DNA of 24,115 nucleotides from an uncultured Elusimicrobia bacterium (GCA_900321055.1 ONUQ01000105.1:1-24115); one strand, 5' to 3'; numbered from the stretch's first letter, positions 15,331 to 23,991 are shown. Notes: generated by a model not told the origin, from the sequence alone. Numbers and translations are program-made.

Positions 15331-15335
15331 TATGT

Positions 15336-15854
15336 ATGAATTTTTTTATAATATTTAAACAAACTTTATCAATATGGTTAATTCCAATATTTATATTGAG
15401 TTTCTTTGTTGGAAAAATAAATATAAATAATAATTTTTTATTATATTTTATAATGATATTTTACGGAATAATAATTTTGAGTAACATATTAAAAAATAAT
15501 AAAATTTTACTTTATATTGATAGATTGTTTTTATCTGTATTGGCAATAATTTCTTTTTCAAATGCTATAATGCAACAAAAATATTTTATATATCCAATAT
15601 TTATTAGTTTATTAATAATATTTATATATATTGGAATATTTTATGTTTATAAAAATCTAAATAAAAAACTTATTTTAAATTTTTCATTGTTAAGTTGTAT
15701 TATAGAAATATTATATTTGTTATCATTAATTGTTTTTGGTATAAACAGTTTTATCACAATTCAAATTTTGTTTGTGGCAATGTTTGACATTTGTTATAAG
15801 GTTATAATACTTGTATTAAGTATATATTTTAAGAAAAAATTTAATATTCAATAG
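15336..15854 (+). CDS. Hypothetical multi-spanning membrane protein
   Basis: 172 aa. I do not recognise a family. It is very hydrophobic, with five or six likely membrane segments (roughly 10-25, 33-51, 63-79, 84-104, 113-134, 138-165) and few charged residues apart from lysines in the loops and at the C-terminus (FKKKFNIQ). There are no catalytic motifs. There is no SD ahead of the ATG. A decent candidate promoter (15261-15289) lies 40 nt upstream, which supports a real gene. Its last 14 nt overlap, tail to tail, the end of the small membrane-protein gene on the other strand. A shared function is possible but unproven; this could be a lineage-specific protein. Confidence 0.6.
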   Translation: MNFFIIFKQTLSIWLIPIFILSFFVGKININNNFLLYFIMIFYGIIILSNILKNNKILLYIDRLFLSVLAIISFSNAIMQQKYFIYPIFISLLIIFIYIGIFYVYKNLNKKLILNFSLLSCIIEILYLLSLIVFGINSFITIQILFVAMFDICYKVIILVLSIYFKKKFNIQ

Positions 15855-16149
15855 AAAACATAAAAATAGCAAAAGTTGTAATATAAGAAAAAATTGTAAA
15901 AGTCCACCAAAACATTAATGATTTATTACATTTAAGTTTTATCAATTTTGAAAAAAGAATATAAAACGGTAAAAAAATATTTGATAATATTGCAGATATT
16001 AAGATTATTACGGAATACAGTATAATTAAGGATATAAAAAAATTCCTCAATATTCCAACCAGTACTATTTGTTGATTTATTAAATATAATAAAACGGCAG
16101 AAAAAATGAGCAACAGTGAGAAAAAAATAATTTTATTGTTATAAAACAT
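15841..16149 (-). CDS. Hypothetical small membrane protein downstream of a TPR protein
   Basis: 102 aa, unrecognised. Three or four likely membrane segments (about 7-24, 38-65, 78-98) with a short lysine-rich loop around residues 68-76 (KLIKLKCNK) and a conspicuous FWW at 80-82. Its ATG is 1 nt after the stop of the TPR gene (TAAAATG), and GGAG about 10 nt upstream lies inside that gene, so it is translationally coupled to it. The 3' end overlaps the convergent 15336-15854 gene by 14 nt. Probably made together with the TPR protein at the membrane; no function can be assigned. Confidence 0.65.
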   Translation of the reverse strand: MFYNNKIIFFSLLLIFSAVLLYLINQQIVLVGILRNFFISLIILYSVIILISAILSNIFLPFYILFSKLIKLKCNKSLMFWWTFTIFSYITTFAIFMFSIEY

Positions 16150-16150
16150 T

Positions 16151-17122
16151 TTAAAGTGTCTCCGACATTGTTCTTAATTCTTTCACGGCATCATCATTAC
16201 CGCAATAAGCAGCAAGTTTTAGATGTTTGACAGCTTTTTTTAGCATATTAAGTTTTTTATAACTTATTCCTGTATAATAATTTACAATAGCTTCTTTAGG
16301 TTCTATTTTCAGAGCTTGCAAGTACCAATCTATTGCCGTTTCATAATTTTCTTGAGCAAAATATAAATTTCCTATTTTAGAGTAAGGATAAATATATTGA
16401 GGATCTATTTCTATTACTTTTTTTAGATATTCTATCGCTTTATCAAAATTTTGTTGTACTATATAAATTTCAGCCATATTATAATATGCAGAAATATAAT
16501 TTTTATTATTGCTTATAGCTTTGTTGTAATATTCTGTTGCATCTTTGAATCTGTTTTCTTTAAAGTATGTATTTGCAATAAGACCATAAAATTTAGAATT
16601 ATCTATTTTTTCAAGTAAAGCATTTTTATACCATTTTCTGGCTTCTATGAACTCATTCTTTTCTTCATAAATTTTCCCAAGCAGGATATAAGATTCTTTA
16701 TTTCTCTTATCTAAGTCTAAACTTTTTTCCAAATATTGTATAGGTATGTTATAATCACTTAATTTATATACTTTCATTTGAGAATAATAAGAAAATCCCA
16801 ATAAATAATACATTTCACTTGTTGGAAGCAAATTCTTTTCCATATCTAAAAGATATTTTGTTGCAGTTTTATAATAGCCCATTCTTATAAAAGATATAGC
16901 GGTATTTGTGTATATTTTATCAGTTTTTACACCCATCATAATAAGTTTTTTATAATATCTTATGGCTTGCATGTAATTTTCTGTTTTAAAATAATGTGAA
17001 GATTTATGAATAAAAACATCAATAGTATAGTGGCTATTTTTGTAGTGATAATAAAATATCAATGTTACAATAAATAGTATTGTCATAATAATGCTTATTA
17101 TAAAATTTTTATCTTCTAACAT
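16151..17122 (-). CDS. Membrane-anchored tetratricopeptide-repeat protein
   Basis: 323 aa. One N-terminal membrane segment (about residues 7-25, IISIIMTILFIVTLIFYYHY) is followed by TPR units to the C-terminus. Clear 34-residue periods include SYILLGKIYEEKNEFIEARKW, AYYNMAEIYIVQQNFDKAIE, PYSKIGNLYFAQENYETAID and NYYTGISYKKLNMLKKAVKH, each with the usual small residue and Tyr/Ala pattern. TPR arrays bind proteins, so this is probably a scaffold whose repeats lie in the cytoplasm or periplasm; topology is uncertain. It is divergent from alaS with a 70-nt gap and is followed 1 nt later by the small membrane-protein gene. The fold is clear, the partner unknown. Confidence 0.85.
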   Translation of the reverse strand: MLEDKNFIISIIMTILFIVTLIFYYHYKNSHYTIDVFIHKSSHYFKTENYMQAIRYYKKLIMMGVKTDKIYTNTAISFIRMGYYKTATKYLLDMEKNLLPTSEMYYLLGFSYYSQMKVYKLSDYNIPIQYLEKSLDLDKRNKESYILLGKIYEEKNEFIEARKWYKNALLEKIDNSKFYGLIANTYFKENRFKDATEYYNKAISNNKNYISAYYNMAEIYIVQQNFDKAIEYLKKVIEIDPQYIYPYSKIGNLYFAQENYETAIDWYLQALKIEPKEAIVNYYTGISYKKLNMLKKAVKHLKLAAYCGNDDAVKELRTMSETL

Positions 17123-17175
17123 AATGTATATTCTACTATTTTATTGTTGTTTTTGTATACATTATTTAAATAATT

Positions 17176-17184
17176 TGCTAAAAT
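17176..17184 (+). promoter_or_regulatory. Candidate extended -10 element for alaS
   Basis: TGCTAAAAT matches an extended -10 (TGn plus TAAAAT, 5 of 6). No good -35 is seen at 16-18 nt upstream, where a 14-bp palindrome ATTATTTAAATAAT (17161-17174) lies instead. If it is used, RNA would start at about 17190-17192, next to the alaS ATG at 17193. Confidence 0.35.
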
Positions 17185-17192
17185 CATTTATT

Positions 17193-19814
17193 ATGAATAA
17201 ACAATCGGTATATATTAGGAAAACTTTTTTGGACTTTTTTGGTGAAAAAGGTTGTAAGGTAGTTTCATCAGATTCGTTGGTTCCATCCGGAGATAAAACT
17301 CTGTTGTTTACATCTGCAGGAATGGTTCAATTTAAAAAACACTTTTTAGGTCAAAGTAAAGATACTTTCACAAGAGCGACATCTTCGCAGAAATGTTTTA
17401 GAACATCAGATATAGAACAGGTTGGAATAACAAACAGACATTTAACTTTTTTTGAAATGTTAGGAAATTTTTCTTTTGGAGATTATTTTAAAGAAGAAGC
17501 TATAGCTTGGGCATGGGAATTTCTTACCAAATATATGCAACTGCCTAAAGAAAAATTGTATGCAACAATTTATAAAGATGATGAGGAAGCAGGACAATTA
17601 TGGAAAAAATTCGTTCCCGAATCAAAAATTATAAAAATGGGTGACGAAACAAATTTTTGGACTATGGGACCTACCGGTCCTTGCGGTCCGTGTTCTGAAA
17701 TCTTAATAGATTTAGGTGAAGAAATGGGATGCCACAAACCAACTTGTGGTCCGTGGTGTGATTGTAACAGATATCTTGAAATTTGGAATCTTGTGTTTAC
17801 ACAATTTGACAGACAGGAAGACGGTTCGTTAAAACCGCTGGGAAGAAAAAATATAGATACCGGTATGGGGCTTGAAAGAATAGTTGCGGCAGCAAACGGT
17901 AAAAATAATGTTTTTGATACGGATTTATTCTTGCCTATGATGAATGCTGCAGCAGATATATTAAAAGTTTCATTTAATGATAATATCCCTAAGTTAAGAA
18001 TGATTGCAGACCATGCAAGAGCAATAACATTTTTAATTTCAGATGGTATTCATCCTTCAAATGAAGGAAGAGGTTATGTTTTAAGAAGAATTTTAAGAAG
18101 AGCAGTAAGACAAGGAAAGGTTTTTGGAATGAAAGAACCTTTCTTATACAAACTTGTTGATGTTGTTCATGAAGTAATGAAACCGGCATATCCGGAACTT
18201 ACGGCAAGACTTGATAATATAAAATCTATGGCAAAAGTTGAAGAAGAAAAATTCCTTGAAACATTAAATACGGGAACAGATTTATTAAATAATCTTATAA
18301 TGCAATATAAATCAAAAAATGTGAGCGAATTAAAAGGTGAAGATGTATTTAAACTTTATGATACTTACGGATTTCCTCATGAGCTTACAAAAGAAATTGC
18401 ACTTGAAAACGGTTTAACAATAGATGAAAAAGGATTTGAGCAGGAAAAGAAACTTGCTCAGGAAAAATCAAGAGGTGCATGGAGCGGTTCAGGAGAACAA
18501 GACATAACTTTTTATTCCGTATTACATAAAGAATGCGGTGACACAACTTTTGAAGGTTATACTCAAAACAGTTCATCCGTAAAAGTTATTGCACTTGTAA
18601 AAGACGGTAAAAAAACAGACTCTTTGGTTGAAGGCGATAAAGGTGAAATAATTTTTTCAAACACTCCTTTTTATGCAGAATCAGGAGGACAGGTTGCAGA
18701 TACGGGAAAAATATTTAATGAATCCGTAAATATGGAAGTTACCGATGTTATAAAACCTATAGGAAAACTTTTTGTTCATAAAGTAACAGTAACACAAGGA
18801 AAAGTTAAAACAGGTGATGTTTTAACAGCTTCAATAGATACTGAAAAAAGAAATCAAACCGCAAGGCATCATACGGCAACGCATTTGTTGCAAAAAGTAT
18901 TGAGAGCTACTCTCGGTAACCATGTTGCTCAGGCAGGCTCTTTTGTTTGTCCCGATAATTTAAGATTTGATTTTAACCATTTTAAAGCAGTAACGAAAGA
19001 AGAACTTAAAAAAATAGAACAAGATGTAAATAAAGCTATAAGACAAAATTATCCTGTATCTATAACAGAAATGTCTATAGAACAAGCAAGAAAAGAAGGT
19101 GCTATGGCACTGTTCGGTGAAAAATACGGTGATGTTGTCAGAACAGTTAAAGTTATAGAAACGGATGATAAATATTATTCAATGGAGCTTTGTGGCGGAA
19201 CACATGTCCAAAAAACCGGTGATATCGGAATGTTTAAAATCATTTCCGAAAGTTCGGTAGGTAGCGGAATAAGGAGAATAGAAGCCGTGTGTGGTGGTGC
19301 ATGTGAAAAATATGTTGAAAGTTTAGAAAATAAAATAGACGAAGTTTCAGAAATATTAAAAACATCAAAAGTTGCTTTAATTTCTTCCGCGAAAAAAGTA
19401 ATGGCAGATATAAAAACACTGGAAGAAGAAATTTCTAAATTAAAGAGTAAAGTTATATCCGGTGAAATAGATGAATATATTAAATCTGCAAAAATAATAA
19501 ACGGTGTAAATGTTATTGCATTTATTGTTAAAGATATAGATGTAAAGTCATTAAGAGAAATGGCAGACAGAGTTAAAACAAAACAACAGTCTGCAATTAT
19601 CGTAATAGCTTCACAGTTTAATGATAAAATTTCATTTGTTGTGTCGGTAAGTAATGATCTTATGGAAAAAGGATATAATTCCGGCAAAATAGCAAAACAG
19701 TTTGCCTCAAAAATTGAAGGTTCAGGTGGAGGAAAACCTGATTTTGCACAAGGCGGAGGAAAAAAAACAGATAACTTAAAATCCGTTATAGAAAACATAG
19801 GCGATATTTTATAG
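17193..19814 (+). CDS. alaS: Alanine-tRNA ligase (alanyl-tRNA synthetase)
   Basis: 873 aa from the ATG at 17193, matching the usual ~875. An upstream in-frame ATG at 17091 would add residues unlike the family and run into the divergent TPR gene. The class II catalytic core shows SAGMVQFKKHFLG, RHLTFFEMLGNFSFGDYF and GMGLERI. The editing domain has the zinc motifs HTATH (His560, His564) and CGGTH (Cys667, His671), so mischarged Ser/Gly-tRNAAla can be cleared. The C-Ala domain ends with GSGGGKPDFAQGGGK. The sequence shows no SD before the ATG, and an extended -10 lies only 9 nt away. A small membrane-protein gene follows 51 nt downstream. Confidence 0.97.
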   Translation: MNKQSVYIRKTFLDFFGEKGCKVVSSDSLVPSGDKTLLFTSAGMVQFKKHFLGQSKDTFTRATSSQKCFRTSDIEQVGITNRHLTFFEMLGNFSFGDYFKEEAIAWAWEFLTKYMQLPKEKLYATIYKDDEEAGQLWKKFVPESKIIKMGDETNFWTMGPTGPCGPCSEILIDLGEEMGCHKPTCGPWCDCNRYLEIWNLVFTQFDRQEDGSLKPLGRKNIDTGMGLERIVAAANGKNNVFDTDLFLPMMNAAADILKVSFNDNIPKLRMIADHARAITFLISDGIHPSNEGRGYVLRRILRRAVRQGKVFGMKEPFLYKLVDVVHEVMKPAYPELTARLDNIKSMAKVEEEKFLETLNTGTDLLNNLIMQYKSKNVSELKGEDVFKLYDTYGFPHELTKEIALENGLTIDEKGFEQEKKLAQEKSRGAWSGSGEQDITFYSVLHKECGDTTFEGYTQNSSSVKVIALVKDGKKTDSLVEGDKGEIIFSNTPFYAESGGQVADTGKIFNESVNMEVTDVIKPIGKLFVHKVTVTQGKVKTGDVLTASIDTEKRNQTARHHTATHLLQKVLRATLGNHVAQAGSFVCPDNLRFDFNHFKAVTKEELKKIEQDVNKAIRQNYPVSITEMSIEQARKEGAMALFGEKYGDVVRTVKVIETDDKYYSMELCGGTHVQKTGDIGMFKIISESSVGSGIRRIEAVCGGACEKYVESLENKIDEVSEILKTSKVALISSAKKVMADIKTLEEEISKLKSKVISGEIDEYIKSAKIINGVNVIAFIVKDIDVKSLREMADRVKTKQQSAIIVIASQFNDKISFVVSVSNDLMEKGYNSGKIAKQFASKIEGSGGGKPDFAQGGGKKTDNLKSVIENIGDIL

Positions 19815-19865
19815 ATATTGTTCTTTTTAAAATATCAGATAAAATTTCTTATAAGGGGAAAAATA

Positions 19866-20165
19866 ATGGAATTGTTGTATGTAGGTATATTTTTATATAT
19901 TGTTCCTGCTATTATTGCCATAATAAGAAGACATCCTCAAACGGGAGCAATAATTATACTGAATGTGTTTTTGGGATGGTCTATTATTGGTTGGCTTGCT
20001 TCTCTTGTTTGGGCAGTTACTAACAATGATACCAAAAAAGAGATTGTTATTGAAAATAAATCTGTTGCGGATGAAATTCAAAAACTTGCAAACCTGAAAG
20101 AAAATGGTGTTTTAACGGAAGAAGAATTTAATAAAAAGAAGATACAAATTTTAGAAAGAGAATAA
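19866..20165 (+). CDS. Small membrane protein: superinfection-immunity-like domain plus SHOCT
   Basis: 99 aa from the ATG at 19866, which has a clear AAGGGG SD; a longer frame from 19818 starts before that SD. The N-terminal half has two membrane segments flanking RRHPQTGAIIILNVFLGWSI and IGWLASLVWAVT, the pattern of the T4 Imm-like family (Imm_superinfect). The C-terminal IQKLANLKENGVLTEEEFNKKKIQIL is a SHOCT motif. Proteins with this layout are common on bacterial chromosomes, often outside prophages, and their role is mostly unknown; the T4 protein blocks DNA injection by related phages. A weak promoter-like pair (TTGTTC 19818, TAAAAT 19840, spacer 16) lies upstream. No phage genes are nearby, so a defence role is only a possibility. 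Confidence 0.82.
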   Translation: MELLYVGIFLYIVPAIIAIIRRHPQTGAIIILNVFLGWSIIGWLASLVWAVTNNDTKKEIVIENKSVADEIQKLANLKENGVLTEEEFNKKKIQILERE

Positions 20166-20232
20166 TAGATTCTATATAAAAACTTATAATGAAAATATTA
20201 ATGTATTCTAATATAAATTAAAATAGGAACTT

Positions 20233-21066
20233 ATGTTAAATATAGGTTGTCATTTATCGGCATCTGATGGTTATAGTGCAATGGCAAAACAAGCTATTGA
20301 AATAGGTGCCAACACTTTTCAGTTTTTTACCAGAAATCCCAGAGGATTCAAAGCTAAAGAAATAGATGAAACAGATATAGCAAAATTTTTACAAATCGTA
20401 AAAGAAAATAATTTTGTTAAAATTTTGGCACATGCTCCATATACCCTAAATCCTTGTTCTGCAGATAAAAGAGTTAGAGATTTAGCAAAAGAAATTTTTA
20501 TTGACGATTTAAAAAGAATGGAATATACTCCGAACAATATGTATAATTTTCATCCCGGCAGTCATGTGGGGCAAGGGGTGCAGGCAGGCATAGATATTAT
20601 TTCAGATACATTAAATGATGTAATAACAAAAGAACAGACTACTATAATTTTGTTAGAAACTATGTCCGGAAAAGGAAGCGAAATAGGTTCTAAATTTGAA
20701 GAATTAAAACAAATTATGGATAAAGTAAAATTTAAAAATAAGATAGGAGTATGTTTAGATACTTGTCATGTTTATGATGGCGGATACGATATTGTAAATA
20801 ATCTTGATGGGGTTATAGAGCAATTTGATACTATCATAGGACTGGATAAATTAAAAGCAATACATCTAAATGATTCTAAAAATCAGTTTTCTTCACATAA
20901 AGACAGGCATGAAAAAATCGGTGAAGGTTATTTGGGAATACAAGCCATAGAAAAAATAATTAATCATTCTAAACTAAAACATTTGTCGTTTTTTCTTGAA
21001 ACTCCAAATGAAATAGACGGTTATGCAAAAGAAATAGAATTGTTAAAAAATATTTATAAAGATTAG
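20233..21066 (+). CDS. nfo: Endonuclease IV (AP endonuclease)
   Basis: 277 aa, full length. It cuts DNA 5' to abasic sites in base excision repair. All nine ligands of the trinuclear zinc site can be placed: His67 (HAPY), His107 (HPGSH), Glu142 ([10 protein letters not shown]), Asp176 and His179 ([13 protein letters not shown]), His211 (IHLNDS), Asp224 and His226 (HKDRH), and Glu256 (LETP). The start has a TAGGAAC SD just upstream. No strong promoter is visible in the 67-nt gap, so it may be read from alaS. The stop overlaps the convergent metallopeptidase gene by 4 nt, leaving no room for a separate terminator. Confidence 0.96.
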   Translation: MLNIGCHLSASDGYSAMAKQAIEIGANTFQFFTRNPRGFKAKEIDETDIAKFLQIVKENNFVKILAHAPYTLNPCSADKRVRDLAKEIFIDDLKRMEYTPNNMYNFHPGSHVGQGVQAGIDIISDTLNDVITKEQTTIILLETMSGKGSEIGSKFEELKQIMDKVKFKNKIGVCLDTCHVYDGGYDIVNNLDGVIEQFDTIIGLDKLKAIHLNDSKNQFSSHKDRHEKIGEGYLGIQAIEKIINHSKLKHLSFFLETPNEIDGYAKEIELLKNIYKD

Positions 21067-21794
21067 TATAAAATTTGTGTAGCATATATATCTAATTGCT
21101 TTTCTATGTTTTCATAATTTGGCATATACTTTTCTAAAAAGTTATAAAATCTTTGTTTGTGTCCATGATGAACTAAATGTGTAAGCTCATGTAAAACAAC
21201 ATAATCTATACATTGTATGGAAGTTTTATATAGATATAAATTTAATGTTATTTGTGAAACGGATGGTCTGCAACTGCCCCATTTACTTTTCATAGCTTTA
21301 ACTTTTAGATTAGGAAAAGTTAAATTATATTTTTGAAATATCGGCCAAAATTTTTTTATTGATTCTTTAAAATATTCCGTAGATTTTTCTTTAAGATAAT
21401 TATTGTATTGTTTAGTGATATAGTTAATATCATTACTTCGTATAGAATAAATATAAATGTTAAACCCGTCTATAACGATACTATTTTTGTTACTTTCATA
21501 TATGTATACAATATATTGATTATCTAATATCTTAACTGTTCCGCCATTTGAAAGATTATCTCTTATATTTTCTTTTTGAACATTTTTGTATTTGTCTAAA
21601 TTTTTTTGTATCCACTTTTTATTTTTTTCAATAAAACCATAAATTAAATTTAAATCCATATTTAATGGAATACAAACGACTACTTTTAAATTCGGGAATA
21701 TTTTTATGTAATGATTTTTTATTTTTTTTCTTTCAATAAAAACATTGATTTGTGTATTGTTTAGTAATAGTAAATTGTATTGTATAATATTCAT
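21063..21794 (-). CDS. YgjP-like M48-type zinc metallopeptidase (DUF45)
   Basis: 243 aa. The C-terminal half has the DUF45/YgjP block [18 protein letters not shown] (Lys171-Trp-Gly-Ser-Cys175) followed by the zinc motif [18 protein letters not shown]. His202, Glu203 and His206 form HExxH, and a further conserved His212 is followed by Phe. The N-terminal part is the usual degenerate strand-rich region. Members occur next to type I restriction genes or alone; the cellular substrate is unknown. No restriction genes are here. It overlaps nfo by 4 nt tail to tail. The region upstream (21795-21937) is A/T-only with a palindrome but no convincing -35. Confidence 0.87.
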   Translation of the reverse strand: MNIIQYNLLLLNNTQINVFIERKKIKNHYIKIFPNLKVVVCIPLNMDLNLIYGFIEKNKKWIQKNLDKYKNVQKENIRDNLSNGGTVKILDNQYIVYIYESNKNSIVIDGFNIYIYSIRSNDINYITKQYNNYLKEKSTEYFKESIKKFWPIFQKYNLTFPNLKVKAMKSKWGSCRPSVSQITLNLYLYKTSIQCIDYVVLHELTHLVHHGHKQRFYNFLEKYMPNYENIEKQLDIYATQILY

Positions 21795-21896
21795 AATGTT
21801 TGGTTGTAAAAAATAATCACATTGTATATTGTTATAATTAAAAAAAATTATAATTCTTTAATAATAATTGTTTATGAAAATTTTTATCAGAAAATA

Positions 21897-21921
21897 GAAA
21901 AAAAAGAAAAGTTTTTTTCTT
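21897..21921 (-). terminator. Possible weak intrinsic terminator after the antiporter gene
   Basis: Read on the minus strand, AAGAAAA pairs with TTTTCTT across a 4-nt loop (21921 to 21904) and runs straight into a T-tract (21905-21898), 17 nt after the antiporter stop. The stem is nearly all A-T and part of the T-tract overlaps it, so the hairpin would be weak. It is a candidate only. Confidence 0.3.
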
Positions 21922-21937
21922 AAATTATATTCAATTT

Positions 21938-23665
21938 CTACATAGATATAATTTCATTGTAAATATTATTTACTTCTTCCTTAAAATTATTTAAATTAAA
22001 TATATCAAAAACTTCTTTTGCCAATGTTAATGCGGCAGAACCTTCTCCTGAATGAACTCTTAAATCTATATCTTTTAAATTTTCGTTATTTTTCTTTCTA
22101 AAAATTTTTGCCTGTTTTATATAACTTGTGTTCATGAGAATTTTTATTTTAGAATTTAGTTCTGTGGCCGCTTCTATAATTTCTTCAGCAGGTGCAAAAG
22201 TTGATGAGATAATGAGAGCTTCACTTGTTAGTATTCCGCTGGCCAACAAAACTTCTTTCATTGTAGCATCACCATATACAACTTTTAATTCTTCTATATT
22301 CTTATCTTTAATTTTATTTACATTTTCAATATTTGACTCTATGAATACAACAATAATTTTTGATTTAATTAAAATGTTTGATATTACTTTTCCTACAGGT
22401 CCATACCCTACAATAATAACATGTCTGGTATCTTTAACTATATTTTCCATTTGAGTATCTATTTCGTAATTTATATTAGTTTTAAAAAAACCCTTTTTGG
22501 TAAGAAATTTTAAAATATCGTCCAGAAAATGATAAATTACGGTATTTAGTGTTATTGTTACTATTGATACAAGAATCATTGCATTGTATGCTTGTTGTGG
22601 AAAAATATTATATTTTATGGAAGCGATAGATGCAAGCAAAAATGAAAATTCTCCAATTTGTCCGAGAGCTACACCGATATATATTGCTTTTTTAGTAGGT
22701 TCTTTTAAATATTTTACTACAAGTATTGCAACTAAAGGTTTTACTATTAAAACTATAAAAAATAAAATTATAATTAATTCCCACGATGTAGAAATTTTTG
22801 CAAAATTAAAAAGCATTCCTACGGATACAAAAAATAAAACCGCAAATATATCTGTTATAGATATAGCTTCGGAAGTTACTCGTAAACTAAAATTTGATTT
22901 ACCGACAACCATTCCTGCAAGGAAAGCACCCAATGCTATGGAAGCTCCAAACATTTCAGAAGCACATATTGCTATTCCCATAGCTATAACAATAGTTGAT
23001 AAAATGAAAAGTTCTCTGGTTCCGTTTGTCGCTATCAACATTAATATTTTATCAATGATATTAAATTTCCATATAATGCCAACAAGTCCTATAAACAATA
23101 TAAGTTTACCGACAGTTTTTAGTAAAACAAAACCAATGTTTGAATTGTTACCGATTTCTCCAAAAAATATAGGTAAAAGAACTAATACTAATATAGTAAA
23201 AATATCTTCCATAACAAGCCACCCGACAGCAGTATGTCCGGTAGGAGTATTTAAAGTTTTGTTGTCTGATAAAACTCTGGTTAACACGACGGTACTTGCC
23301 ACTGATATTGATATTCCAAAAACTATTCCTGCTGTCCATGACCATCCTAAAAATTTAACCAATACGGCAGAAATTAAAGTGCTTACTGCTATTTGAGATA
23401 TTGCTCCGCAAATTGCAATTTTTTTTACGGCAATTAAATCACTTAATTTAAAATGCATGCCGACACTAAACATTAAAAGAATTATTCCTACCTCAGCACA
23501 TTCTTTAACTACATTGTAGTCTGCAGATATTCCGGGTGAATTAGGACTTACTATAATACCGGCTATTAAATATCCGACAATAGGAGATATTTTTATCTTT
23601 TGTGCAACAACACCAAATACTAAAGCTATTGCTAATCCTATGGCTAATGTTGATAACAGTTCCAT
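21938..23665 (-). CDS. Kef/CPA2-type monovalent cation:proton antiporter with TrkA-N domain
   Basis: 575 aa from the ATG at 23665. The N-terminal ~390 residues form the antiporter domain with about 12 membrane segments. The CPA2 core is visible in IVGYLIAGIIVSP, LLMFSVGMHFKLSDL, SISVASTVVLTRVL and the GASIALGAFLAGMVVG stretch. The C-terminal part is a cytoplasmic TrkA-N (RCK) nucleotide-binding domain: VIIVGYGPVGKVIS gives the GxGxxG loop, followed by VVFIESN and VYGDATMKEVLL. No TrkA-C domain follows; the protein ends soon after HSGEGSAALTLAKEVFD. It probably exchanges K+ (or Na+) for H+, gated by a dinucleotide, closest in plan to YbaL/KefB types. A TTG at 23680 belongs to the SD (TTGAGGAAAAAAAATATG), so it is not the start. 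Confidence 0.92.
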   Translation of the reverse strand: MELLSTLAIGLAIALVFGVVAQKIKISPIVGYLIAGIIVSPNSPGISADYNVVKECAEVGIILLMFSVGMHFKLSDLIAVKKIAICGAISQIAVSTLISAVLVKFLGWSWTAGIVFGISISVASTVVLTRVLSDNKTLNTPTGHTAVGWLVMEDIFTILVLVLLPIFFGEIGNNSNIGFVLLKTVGKLILFIGLVGIIWKFNIIDKILMLIATNGTRELFILSTIVIAMGIAICASEMFGASIALGAFLAGMVVGKSNFSLRVTSEAISITDIFAVLFFVSVGMLFNFAKISTSWELIIILFFIVLIVKPLVAILVVKYLKEPTKKAIYIGVALGQIGEFSFLLASIASIKYNIFPQQAYNAMILVSIVTITLNTVIYHFLDDILKFLTKKGFFKTNINYEIDTQMENIVKDTRHVIIVGYGPVGKVISNILIKSKIIVVFIESNIENVNKIKDKNIEELKVVYGDATMKEVLLASGILTSEALIISSTFAPAEEIIEAATELNSKIKILMNTSYIKQAKIFRKKNNENLKDIDLRVHSGEGSAALTLAKEVFDIFNLNNFKEEVNNIYNEIISM

Positions 23666-23695
23666 ATTTTTTTTCCTCAATTAAATATTAACATT

Positions 23696-23724
23696 ATTAT
23701 ATATGTGTCTAAAAATTTTTTCAA
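23696..23724 (-). promoter_or_regulatory. Sigma70-type promoter of the antiporter gene
   Basis: On the minus strand, TTGAAA (23724-23719, 5 of 6 to the -35 consensus), an exact 17-nt spacer, and a perfect TATAAT (23701-23696). RNA should start near 23689, giving a leader of about 24 nt that contains the SD GAGGA. Confidence 0.65.
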
Positions 23725-23962
23725 GCAAAAAAATATTTATTTCTTAATGAAAATATATAAAAATAGTAAACAAATCTATTTTATTTTTATCTTCATAAAT
23801 TATATTTTATCAAGTACATATTTAAATTCTTTAATCTTTTATTTATTGTCGTTAAATAAATATTATTATTTTTTATGAGTTCAAAAACTCTTTCCTATTA
23901 TTGTATAAAATAATTAAGTACAATGAAATTTTTTCGGTATTTGTTTTTTTTACGATTAGGTA
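23725..23962. other. Non-coding A/T-rich spacer
   Basis: This is the first part of a gap of about 390 bases between the antiporter promoter and the window end. I see no credible gene: the only frame of note (23873-24070, -) crosses two strong promoters. There is a short GAGTT-CAAA-AACTC hairpin near 23878-23891 without a T-run. Just before the first promoter are A/T tracts (around 23925-23951) that could act as an UP element. Confidence 0.5.
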
Positions 23963-23991
23963 TTGACAAAAATAATAAATTGTACTATAAT
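23963..23991 (+). promoter_or_regulatory. Perfect-consensus promoter P1 (probable rRNA operon)
   Basis: TTGACA (23963-23968), 17 nt, TATAAT (23986-23991): an exact match to the sigma70 consensus with the ideal spacer. It is preceded by A- and T-tracts that may serve as an UP element. It points right, with no gene before the window end. Confidence 0.8.

Noticed and set aside
17161-17174. 14-bp perfect palindrome ATTATTTAAATAAT between the TPR gene and alaS
   Set aside because: It is A/T-only; in DNA of this composition several such palindromes are expected by chance in 24 kb, so I do not call it an operator.
19175-19798. 207-aa open frame antisense to alaS
   Set aside because: The sense strand encodes the conserved AlaRS editing and C-Ala domains; the antisense product is low complexity and unlike any family.
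21832-21853. TTATAATT-A6-AATTATAA inverted repeat upstream of the metallopeptidase gene
   Set aside because: A/T-only, no T-run in the useful direction and no clear promoter nearby; low information.
22584-23396. 270-aa open frame on the plus strand inside the antiporter gene
   Set aside because: It is antisense to a clearly conserved CPA2 antiporter, with no recognisable domain and no SD; a shadow frame.
23878-23891. GAGTT-CAAA-AACTC hairpin
   Set aside because: Only 5 bp, no uninterrupted T-run, and no gene end next to it.
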